From Prado023 sp049688395 (lineage in GTDB: Bacteria > Actinomycetota > Actinomycetes > S36-B12 > CAIYMF01): 28,442 bases of DNA. Of this stretch, positions 14,866-21,475 are shown in pieces. The DNA lies in contig JBAVKQ010000078.1 in NCBI GenBank assembly GCA_049688395.1, positions 1 through 28,442 of the forward strand, in the 5' to 3' direction. Within the stretch, counting starts at the first letter, position 1. Each line of letters begins with the position of its first letter. The position numbers and the translations under genes were made by a program. The notes below the pieces were generated by a model that was not told where the DNA came from, did not search any database, and worked only from the letters and a program-made list of their open reading frames with translations.

Positions 14866-15837
14866 GTGGCGCCGGCCGGACCCCGGGACGGCAGGTCCGA
14901 CCGGCCGACACCGATTGTGGTGGCGATCGTCGGTCCCACCGCTGTCGGCAAGTCCGACGTGGCCCTGGACGTGGCCGCCAGGCTCGGCGCCGAGGTGCTC
15001 AACGCCGATGCCTTCCAGCTCTACCGCGGAATGGACATCGGCACCGCCAAGATGCCCGAGCAGGCGCGTCGGGGTATCGCGCACCACCTCATCGACGTCC
15101 TGGACGTCACCGACGAGCTGTCCGTGGCGGCCTTCCAGCAGCGGGGCCGCGCAGTGCTGGCCGACCTGGCCGGCCGTGGCGTGCCCGCGGTCGTGGTCGG
15201 CGGATCCGGGCTCTACGTGCGAGCCCTGCTCGATGACCTCAGGTTCCCCGGCAGCGACCCCGACGTCCGCGCGCTCTGGGAGGCGCGCCTGGCCGAACAG
15301 GGCCCTCAAACCCTGCACGCCGTGCTCGCCGAGCGGGACCCGCAGGCGGCCGCCCACATCCTGGCCAGCAACGGCCGACGGATCGTGCGCGCCCTCGAGG
15401 TCGGTGAGATCACGGGAGCGCCCTTCGTGGCGCAGTTCCCCGTCACCGGCCCGCCGCTGATCGACCACGACTCCTTCGGGCTCACCCTGCCGCGCGAGGT
15501 GCTCGACCTGCGGATCGCCGCACGAGTGGAGCACATGTTCGATTCCGGGCTGGTCGACGAGGTCCGCGCCCTGCTGGACCTCGGGCTGCGCGAGGCTCCC
15601 ACTGCCGCGCGTGCTCTGGGCTACCCGCAGGTCATGGACTTGCTGGCCGGCCGGCTCGAGGACGCTCAGGCCCGCGCGGCCATCGTCACGGCCACCCGGC
15701 GTTACGCCCGCCGCCAGGAGCGCTGGTTCCGCCGGGATCCGCGGATCACCTGGCTCGATGCCTCCGGGCCGCCGTCATCCACAGCTTCGCTGATCGCCGA
15801 CCGGGTCACCGCAGGTGCCCGTACCCTTGGCCCATGA
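14866..15837 (+). CDS. miaA: tRNA dimethylallyltransferase MiaA
   Basis: Transfers a dimethylallyl group to N6 of A37 in tRNA, providing the substrate of MiaB. From the GTG at 14866 it is 323 residues. The P-loop GPTAVGKS is at 23-30; NADAFQLYRGMDIGTAK, VVVGGSGLYVRALLDD and ARALGYPQV follow in family order, with the C-terminal TRRYARRQERWFRRD motif that contacts tRNA and substrate. The GTG 1 nt after the miaB stop is chosen because it leaves a short N-terminal tail before the P-loop; the longer open frame overlaps miaB. Ribosome-binding signals are weak, suggesting coupling to miaB. The stop overlaps the dapF start as ATGA. Confidence 0.95.
   Translation: MAPAGPRDGRSDRPTPIVVAIVGPTAVGKSDVALDVAARLGAEVLNADAFQLYRGMDIGTAKMPEQARRGIAHHLIDVLDVTDELSVAAFQQRGRAVLADLAGRGVPAVVVGGSGLYVRALLDDLRFPGSDPDVRALWEARLAEQGPQTLHAVLAERDPQAAAHILASNGRRIVRALEVGEITGAPFVAQFPVTGPPLIDHDSFGLTLPREVLDLRIAARVEHMFDSGLVDEVRALLDLGLREAPTAARALGYPQVMDLLAGRLEDAQARAAIVTATRRYARRQERWFRRDPRITWLDASGPPSSTASLIADRVTAGARTLGP
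15822..15827 (+). promoter_or_regulatory. -10 box TACCCT for leaderless dapF
   Basis: TACCCT inside the end of miaA finishes exactly 6 nt before the dapF ATG at 15834. No -35 hexamer is clear. dapF probably has its own leaderless transcript besides read-through from miaB-miaA. Confidence 0.4.
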
Positions 15838-16697
15838 CTGCCGGCATCGCCTTCGCCAAGGGACATGGGACGGGTAACGATTTCGTCGTCCTGCCCGACC
15901 TCGACGATGCCCTGGACGTGAGTCCCGTCCGGGTCCGCGCACTGTGCGACCGGCACACCGGGATCGGGGCCGATGGCGTTCTGGTGGTGCGCCGCACCGC
16001 CAACGATCCGCAGGTCGCCGACCAGGCCGAGCGCGCCGAGTACTTCATGGACTACCGCAACGCCGACGGCAGCGTGGCCCAGATGTGCGGCAACGGGGCC
16101 CGGGTGTTCGCCACCCACCTGGTCGAGGCCGGTCTGGCCTGGATCGACGAGCCCTTCCAGGTCGCGACCCGGGGCGGCCCGCGTCGGGTGCTCGTCGCCG
16201 AGGACGGCACCGTGACCGTCGACCTGGGTGCCGCCGTTCTGCTCGCCCGCATGGACATCGCAGTCGTGGTTTCCGCCTCGGGTGCGGCTGCCCGGGCAGT
16301 CGGGGTCCTGATGCCCAACCCGCACGCGGTGGTCTGGGTCGAGGATCTCGCCGACGCCGGGTCCCTGCTCGCGCCCCCGATCGTGACCCCGGCCGGCGCT
16401 TACCCCGAGGGGGTCAACGTCGAGTTCGTCGTGCCGGTGGCCGCCGATCACCTGCGGATGCGCGTGTTCGAGCGCGGCGTCGGCGAGACGCTCAGCTGCG
16501 GCACGGGTGCGTGCGCCGCAGCCGTGGCCACGCTGCACCGTGCGGGCAGCACGCCCACCGGTCAACGGGTGCGGGTCGACGTGCCCGGGGGGACCGTGGG
16601 CGTGACCTGGTCCCCGGACAGCTGCGTGCTCGATGGTCCCGCGGTGATCGTCACGCGCGGCGAGATCGACCCAGATTGGTGGGCAGCCCATGGCTGA
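15834..16697 (+). CDS. dapF: Diaminopimelate epimerase
   Basis: Interconverts LL- and meso-diaminopimelate, the last step before lysine and the source of the peptidoglycan cross-linking residue. The protein is 287 residues, a normal length. The two catalytic cysteines of the PLP-independent racemase fold are present: Cys85 in QMCGNGARVF and Cys222 in LSCGTGACAAAV. FAKGHGTGNDFVVLPD at the N terminus and MPNPHAVVWV in the middle are also typical. The ATG overlaps the miaA stop (ATGA). The dapF 3' end (CCCATGGCTGA) overlaps the first unit of the 33-nt repeat that leads into hflX. Confidence 0.97.
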   Translation: MTAGIAFAKGHGTGNDFVVLPDLDDALDVSPVRVRALCDRHTGIGADGVLVVRRTANDPQVADQAERAEYFMDYRNADGSVAQMCGNGARVFATHLVEAGLAWIDEPFQVATRGGPRRVLVAEDGTVTVDLGAAVLLARMDIAVVVSASGAAARAVGVLMPNPHAVVWVEDLADAGSLLAPPIVTPAGAYPEGVNVEFVVPVAADHLRMRVFERGVGETLSCGTGACAAAVATLHRAGSTPTGQRVRVDVPGGTVGVTWSPDSCVLDGPAVIVTRGEIDPDWWAAHG

Positions 16698-16787
16698 GAC
16701 CCCCGGAAATGGTGGTTGTCCCGTGACCGAGACCCCCGAAAATGCCTGGTGTCCCGGGACTGAGTCCCCCGGAATGGGGGTTGTCCC
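16690..16787 (+). repeat. 33-nt tandem repeat array ending in the hflX start
   Basis: Three imperfect units: 16690-16722, 16723-16755 and 16756-16787 (32 nt), followed by a partial fourth copy that is the first codons of hflX (GTGACCGAGACCCC from 16788, also seen at 16723). Unit 3 is one base short: it has GGAATGGGGGTTGTCCC where unit 1 has GGAAATGGTGGTTGTCCC. GTCCCGGGAC at the unit 2/3 junction (16751-16760) is a perfect palindrome. Unit 3 can fold as GGGAC/GTCCC with an inner CCCCC/GGGGG stem, just before the hflX start. Repeat units were aligned by eye. Confidence 0.85.
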
Positions 16788-16791
16788 GTGA
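16690..16791 (+). CDS. Possible 33-codon repeat peptide, or frameshifted N terminus of HflX
   Basis: The ATG at 16690 overlaps the end of dapF and the TGA at 16789-16791 overlaps the hflX GTG. The translation is three 11-residue repeats: unit 1 MAETPGNGGCP, unit 2 VTETPENAWCP, unit 3 GTESPGMGVVP. hflX itself begins MTETPD. If one A were restored in unit 3, that unit would read GTESPGNGGCP and the frame would continue through VTETPD into HflX. So this is either a real small coupled ORF, a decayed N-terminal extension, a switchable frame, or a base-calling error. No Shine-Dalgarno is obvious; coupling to dapF would be needed. Confidence 0.35.
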   Translation: MAETPGNGGCPVTETPENAWCPGTESPGMGVVP

Positions 16792-18284
16792 CCGAGACCC
16801 CGGACCTGCTCGACCGTCAGGCCCTGCGCCGCGTCCCCGGGCTGAGCACCGAACTCGAGGACATCACCGAGGTCGAGTACCGCCAGGTCCGCCTCGAACG
16901 GGTAGTCCTGGTCGGGGTCTGGAACTCCGGCACCCTGGCCGACGCGGAGCGTTCCCTGGCCGAACTGGCCCGCCTGGCCGAGACCGCCGGCTCGGTGGTC
17001 TGCGACGGCCTGATCCAGCGCCGGGACAAGCCCGACCCCGCGACCTACATCGGCGCCGGCAAGGTCGTCGAACTGCGCGAGGTGGTCGGTCTGGTGGCAG
17101 CCGACACGGTCATCTGCGACGGTGAGCTGACCCCGGGGCAGCTGCGCCGACTCGAGGAACTGGTCAAGGTCAAGGTCGTGGACCGCACCTGGCTGATCCT
17201 GGACATCTTCGCTCAGCACGCCCGCAGCCGGGAGGGCAAGGCGCAGGTCTCGCTGGCCCAGATGCAGTACCTGCTGCCCCGGCTGCGCGGCTGGGGCGAG
17301 TCGCTGTCGCGCCAGGCCGGTGGCCGGGTGGCCGGTGGACAGGGCATCGGCTCCCGCGGCCCGGGCGAGACGAAGATCGAGACCGACCGGCGCCGGGTGC
17401 GCGAGTCGATCTCGCGGCTTCGGCGGGAGATCAAGCACATGGCCACCGCCCGGCGGACGATGCGCGCCAATCGCCGTGGCGGCCACACGCCCTCGGTGGT
17501 GCTGGCCGGCTACACGAACTCCGGCAAGTCCAGCCTGCTCAACCGGATGACCGGCGCGGGTGTGCTGGTCGAGGATGCGCTGTTCGCGACCCTGGACCCC
17601 ACGGTCCGGCGCGCGAGCACGCCCACCGGCCGGGTGTTCACGCTGGCCGACACGGTGGGCTTCGTGCGGCACCTTCCCCACCAGCTCGTCGAGGCGTTCC
17701 GCTCGACCCTCGAGGAGGTGTCTGACGCCGACCTCATCCTGCACGTCGTGGACGGCTCGGACGACTTCCCGGAGGGCCAGGTCTCGGCGGTGCGTGAGGT
17801 CCTGGCCGAGATCGGCGCCAGCGACGTCCCCGAGCTGCTGGTGATCAACAAGTCCGACCTCGCCAATCCTCTGGTCGTGGGCCGGCTGCGCGCCCGCGAG
17901 CCGCACTCCATGGTCGTGTCCGCCACGACCGGCGAGGGGATCGCCGAGCTGCTGGCTGCGCTGGACCACGAGCTGCCGATCCCGACCGAGCAGATCGACG
18001 CCCTGATCCCCTTCGACCGCGGCGAGCTCGTGGCCCGAGTCCACGAGCAGGGCCACGAGGTGACGATCGACTACACCCCCGAGGGGGCTCGGGTCCGCGC
18101 CGTGGTCGGCGAGGCCCTGGCCGCCGACCTGTTGGACGCCGCGGTGGAACCCGCCGCGGTGGCTCTGGCGGATGCCGCTGGCGAAGGCTCGCTCTCCGAC
18201 CAGGAGCCGGTCCTGGCCACCCGCACCGACGGTGCCGCTGATCAAGCCACCGGTGTGACCACCGTCGGAACCGAACCCCGGTGA
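16788..18284 (+). CDS. hflX: GTPase HflX
   Basis: A ribosome-binding GTPase that splits stalled or stress-damaged 70S ribosomes in characterised bacteria. The protein is 498 residues. The N-terminal HflX domain includes VCDGLIQRRDKPDPATYIGA then GKVVEL. A coiled linker with SRGPGETKIETDRRRVR follows. The G domain has GYTNSGKSS (G1, about 241-249), ATLDPTVRRA (G2), DTVGFVRHLP (G3) and NKSD (G4). The C-terminal tail is long and acidic. The GTG at 16788 is the conventional start, but an array of 33-nt repeats precedes it in another frame. Its stop overlaps the next gene's start as GTGA. HflX downstream of miaA-dapF is standard actinobacterial synteny. Confidence 0.95.
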   Translation: MTETPDLLDRQALRRVPGLSTELEDITEVEYRQVRLERVVLVGVWNSGTLADAERSLAELARLAETAGSVVCDGLIQRRDKPDPATYIGAGKVVELREVVGLVAADTVICDGELTPGQLRRLEELVKVKVVDRTWLILDIFAQHARSREGKAQVSLAQMQYLLPRLRGWGESLSRQAGGRVAGGQGIGSRGPGETKIETDRRRVRESISRLRREIKHMATARRTMRANRRGGHTPSVVLAGYTNSGKSSLLNRMTGAGVLVEDALFATLDPTVRRASTPTGRVFTLADTVGFVRHLPHQLVEAFRSTLEEVSDADLILHVVDGSDDFPEGQVSAVREVLAEIGASDVPELLVINKSDLANPLVVGRLRAREPHSMVVSATTGEGIAELLAALDHELPIPTEQIDALIPFDRGELVARVHEQGHEVTIDYTPEGARVRAVVGEALAADLLDAAVEPAAVALADAAGEGSLSDQEPVLATRTDGAADQATGVTTVGTEPR

Positions 18285-20509
18285 CCAGGGACCCGCAGGA
18301 GGCTGACGGGACCGGCCGCGACGACGGCCCAGCCGGTGAGGCCGCCGCTGACCGGGCGCCAGCCGGCGAGGACGCTCCCGTAGCCGATCTGCTGGCTCTG
18401 GCCGTCACCGAACTGGGCGGTCAGCCGCGCACCGGGCAGGTGGCCATGGCCGAGGTCATCGACACGTGCTTCGAGGCCGGGGAGGGGTCGGTGCTGGTCC
18501 AGGCCGGCACCGGCACCGGCAAGTCGCTGGCGTACCTCGTGCCGGCGGTTCGGTTCGCCAAGCTGACAGACGAGCCGGTGGTGATCGCAACGGCCACAAT
18601 CGCGCTGCAACGCCAACTCATCGACAAGGACCTTCCCGTGGTCAGCAGGGCGTTGGCGCCCGCCGTCGGGGAGGTCGACTTCGCTGTGCTCAAGGGGCGC
18701 GGCAACTACCTGTGCCTGGATCGGCTGAACCGCGGCTCGCCCGATCCGGACGAGGCCGCGCTGTTCGACACCCCGACCACGCGGCTGGGTCGGCAGGCTG
18801 CGCGATTGCGGCGCTGGGCGGACACCACCACCACCGGTGACCGCGACGACCTCACCGAACCGGTCGACGGCCGGGTCTGGTCGGGGTTGTCGGTCTCAGC
18901 GCGCGAATGCCCCGGTGCCAATCAGTGCGCCTTCGGCCCGGACTGCTTCGCCGAGGCAGCCCGGGGCCGCGCACGCCAGGCGGATGTGATCGTCACCAAC
19001 CACGCGCTGCTCGCCATCCATGTCCAGGGCGAGGTCCCGGTGCTGCCCGAGCACGGGGCAGTGATCGTCGACGAGGCCCACGAGCTGGTCGACCGGATGA
19101 CCACGGCCCTGACCGGGGAGCTGTCCGGCACCGTCATCGAGCGGGCGACCGGCCGGGCCCGCAAGTTCCTGGGCCCCGAACTGGTCGACCCACTGCTCGA
19201 TGCCGGGGGCTACCTCACCGACGTCCTGCTCGCGGTGCCAGAAGGGCGACTGCGATCCCTGCCCGAGGAGCTGGTCGTGGCCCTGACCGCGTTGCGCGAT
19301 GCCGGCCATGCGGCCCTGGGCGGACTGCGTGGAGACAGCTCCGATGCCCCGGACACCGCCGCGGACCGGACCACCGCCCGCGCCGGACTGGCCACCATTC
19401 ACGAGGTCGCCGCGGAGGCGCTGCTGCTCAGCACAGAGTCGGTTGCGTGGGTCAGCATCCGGACCGCCGGCTTGCCCGCGCTGCACATCGCACCGATCTC
19501 GGTGCGTGCGCTGTTGGCCAGCAACCTGTTCACCGACCGTCCGGTCGCGCTGACCAGCGCGACGCTGGCCATCGGGGGCTCGTTCGATCCGCTGGCCGAC
19601 AGTCTGGGCTGCCCGCCGGGATGGCAGGGCCTCGACGTCGGCTCGCCCTTCGACCATGCCCGACAGGGGATGCTGTACTGCGCCGCGGGGCTGCCACGGC
19701 CGGGGCGCGAGGGGGTCAGCCACGAGGCGCTGGAACAGATCGCGGACCTCATCGACGCCGCCGGTGGGCGCACATTGGCGCTGTTCTCGTCGTGGCGTTC
19801 GGTGGAGCGTGCCGAGGAGGTCCTGGTCCGCAGGTTCGCCGGCCGCACTGATCGGCCGTTGATCGTCACCCGGCGCGGGGATGCCGTCGCGGGCCTGATC
19901 GGCCAGTTCGCAGACGAGCCGCGGGCCTCGTTGTTGGGCACGATGTCGCTGTGGCAGGGCGTGGACGTGCCGGGTCCCTCCTGCACGTTGGTCATCATCG
20001 ATCGGATCCCGTTCCCCAGGCCGGATGACCCGGTGGTCTCCGCCCGCCAGGAGTTGGTCGATGCGTCGGGAGGCAGTGGCTTCGCGTCGGTGTCCGTGCC
20101 CCGGGCCGCCCTCATGCTCGCCCAGGGTGCCGGCCGGCTGATCCGCTCGGTGGAGGACCGCGGTGTGGTGGCGGTCCTGGACTCGCGCCTGGCCACGACC
20201 GGCTACGGGGTGCGGCTGCGCCAGAGTCTTCCCCCGCTGTGGTGGACGGTCGACCTGCCCACTGTGCTGGGGGCCCTCGGGCGCCTGGACGCCAGCCTGA
20301 CCGCTGATACCGAGGTCCAGGTGGACGTGGTGAACGTGCCGGCCGGCGCCGACCCCGGGACGGCACGGGCCGGCACAGGCACCAGGACGCAGGAGTGCGC
20401 CACCGCGCGGGTGGGATCGACAGACCCCGGGACAGAAGCCGAGCCGGAAGCCGAGCCGGAAGCCGAGCCGGCGCCGGACGGGTCCGTGGCTGCCACAGCA
20501 GCGGGCTGA
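18281..20509 (+). CDS. DinG/XPD-type ATP-dependent DNA helicase
   Basis: A superfamily 2, iron-sulfur helicase of the DinG/YoaA/XPD group, acting 5'-to-3' on damaged or structured DNA in known relatives. The protein is 742 residues. Walker A GTGTGKS lies near 78-85 and the DEAH box at 264-267. Four cysteines suited to a 4Fe-4S cluster lie between them: Cys145 (NYLC), Cys210, Cys216 and Cys222 (ECPGANQC...DC). ALTSATLA (motif III), MSLWQGVDVPG (motif V) and QGAGRLIRS (motif VI) follow. The GTG overlaps the hflX stop, so the two are co-translated. The last 70 or so residues are low-complexity and acidic, with an EAEP triple repeat. I would not choose between dinG and yoaA as a symbol. Confidence 0.9.
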   Translation: MTRDPQEADGTGRDDGPAGEAAADRAPAGEDAPVADLLALAVTELGGQPRTGQVAMAEVIDTCFEAGEGSVLVQAGTGTGKSLAYLVPAVRFAKLTDEPVVIATATIALQRQLIDKDLPVVSRALAPAVGEVDFAVLKGRGNYLCLDRLNRGSPDPDEAALFDTPTTRLGRQAARLRRWADTTTTGDRDDLTEPVDGRVWSGLSVSARECPGANQCAFGPDCFAEAARGRARQADVIVTNHALLAIHVQGEVPVLPEHGAVIVDEAHELVDRMTTALTGELSGTVIERATGRARKFLGPELVDPLLDAGGYLTDVLLAVPEGRLRSLPEELVVALTALRDAGHAALGGLRGDSSDAPDTAADRTTARAGLATIHEVAAEALLLSTESVAWVSIRTAGLPALHIAPISVRALLASNLFTDRPVALTSATLAIGGSFDPLADSLGCPPGWQGLDVGSPFDHARQGMLYCAAGLPRPGREGVSHEALEQIADLIDAAGGRTLALFSSWRSVERAEEVLVRRFAGRTDRPLIVTRRGDAVAGLIGQFADEPRASLLGTMSLWQGVDVPGPSCTLVIIDRIPFPRPDDPVVSARQELVDASGGSGFASVSVPRAALMLAQGAGRLIRSVEDRGVVAVLDSRLATTGYGVRLRQSLPPLWWTVDLPTVLGALGRLDASLTADTEVQVDVVNVPAGADPGTARAGTGTRTQECATARVGSTDPGTEAEPEAEPEAEPAPDGSVAATAAG
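20435..20470 (+). repeat. 12-bp coding repeat (EAEP) x3
   Basis: GAAGCCGAGCCG occurs three times without change (20435-20446, 20447-20458, 20459-20470), encoding EAEP three times at residues 719-730 of the helicase. The perfect identity points to recent slippage expansion in a dispensable tail. Confidence 0.9.
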
Positions 20510-20539
20510 CCCGGCCGACGCCCCTCAGTCAGCGCCCGC
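20501..20539. terminator. Bidirectional terminator between convergent helicase and peroxiredoxin genes
   Basis: GCGGGCTGAC (20501-20510) pairs with GTCAGC-GC-CCGC (20528-20539), leaving a 2-nt bulge. The stem spans the helicase stop and the 40-nt gap to the peroxiredoxin stop. There is no T-tract. Confidence 0.5.
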
Positions 20540-20549
20540 GCCGATGAGC

Positions 20550-21290
20550 TCAGGGAGCCTGAAGCGCCTTGTCGATCTGCTCGACGGTGATCTCCTTGGT
20601 GCAGAAGAACCAGTCCACGCAGGTCACACCGTCCTCGGCGCCCTCCATCCGGTCCTTGGCCACCCCGCACGAGCCCGGCGGGGGCACGATCACCGGCTCG
20701 CCCGGCCGCCAGTCGGCGGGGGTCGCCACGGAGAAGGCGTCGGCCACCTGCAGCGCCTTGACCACGCGCAGCAGCTCGTCGAAGTTGCGGCCCAGGCTCA
20801 GCGGGTAGTAGATGATCGTGCGGATGGTCCCCTTGGGGTCGATGACGAACACCGCACGCACGGCCTTGGTGGTGTCCTCGCCGGGCATGATCATGCCGTA
20901 GAGCCCGGCCACCTTCATCGAGATGTCCTCGATCAGCGGGAAGGTCACCTCGACATCGGTCATGTCGCGGAACGTGATCTTCTCCTTGATGGTGCGCAAC
21001 CACGCGATGTGGCTGAACAGACCATCGATCGACAGCCCGACCAGGGCGGTGTTCAGGGCGCTGAACTGATCCTCGAGGGTCGCGAACGTCATGAACTCGG
21101 TGGTGCACACGGGGGTGAAGTCCGCGGGATGGCTGAACAGGATCACCCAGCGGCCGGAGTAGTCCGACGGGAAGTTGATCTCGCCCTGGGTGGTCACGGC
21201 CGTGAACGCCGGTGCGGGATCGCCGATTCGCGGCATCGTCACGGCGGGTCCGGGGGCAGGAGTGGGAGTAGCGGCAACGGTCTCGGTCAT
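20550..21290 (-). CDS. Peroxiredoxin, Prx6 family, archaeal-type long form
   Basis: A thiol peroxidase that reduces hydrogen peroxide, alkyl hydroperoxides or peroxynitrite. The protein is 246 residues. The peroxidatic Cys62 is in FSHPADFTPVCTTE, the Prx6/AhpC-type signature. The long C-terminal arm contains Cys208 and the pair Cys224/Cys230 in VTCVDWFFC; the six-residue spacing matches Cys207/Cys213 of the well-studied Aeropyrum pernix enzyme. A thioredoxin-dependent two-Cys cycle is therefore likely, despite the '1-Cys Prx6' family. Cys208 is extra. GAGGAG just before the ATG supports the start. It is convergent with the helicase and has its own candidate promoter and operator-like palindrome upstream. 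No dedicated reductase is encoded in the window. Confidence 0.93.
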   Translation of the reverse strand: MTETVAATPTPAPGPAVTMPRIGDPAPAFTAVTTQGEINFPSDYSGRWVILFSHPADFTPVCTTEFMTFATLEDQFSALNTALVGLSIDGLFSHIAWLRTIKEKITFRDMTDVEVTFPLIEDISMKVAGLYGMIMPGEDTTKAVRAVFVIDPKGTIRTIIYYPLSLGRNFDELLRVVKALQVADAFSVATPADWRPGEPVIVPPPGSCGVAKDRMEGAEDGVTCVDWFFCTKEITVEQIDKALQAP

Positions 21291-21349
21291 GGGTCTCCTC
21301 GAGTGGTTCAGGAGGCCGGCGATGCCCGTCGGCCTCGACGGACATCTCG

Positions 21350-21355
21350 ATCCTA
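21350..21355 (-). promoter_or_regulatory. Candidate -10 box TAGGAT for the peroxiredoxin gene
   Basis: On the minus strand TAGGAT lies about 60 nt before the ATG at 21290. No convincing -35 hexamer is seen at the expected distance. Confidence 0.3.
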
Positions 21356-21392
21356 CGACCGCCCGGTTGCTCGCCGGTCCTCGGGGTGGCTA

Positions 21393-21404
21393 ACCCCCGG
21401 GGGT
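21393..21404. promoter_or_regulatory. G/C palindrome resembling a CsoR/CstR-family operator
   Basis: ACCCCCGGGGGT is a perfect 12-bp palindrome. Read on the minus strand the context is ATACCCCCGGGGGTTA, close to the TACCC-Nx-GGGTA layout of CsoR-family (copper or persulfide) repressor sites. It lies about 100 nt before the peroxiredoxin start and about 70 nt past the DUF2252 stop. A simple hairpin terminator of DUF2252 is the alternative. No csoR-like gene is in the window. Confidence 0.35.
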
Positions 21405-21475
21405 ATCCCGGCTTCTCCGGGCAGACCCGCGGACACGCATCGACGCCTCGGCCCGGGACGCTGCTGCGCGCGTGG

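Noticed and set aside
12519..15002. Long minus-strand open frame opposite recX, miaB and the miaA start
   Set aside because: It spans several secure plus-strand genes and shows no recognisable domain; an antisense GC artefact.
15702..18245. Long minus-strand open frame opposite dapF and hflX
   Set aside because: Antisense to two secure genes, with His/Gly/Asp-rich shadow composition and no motif.
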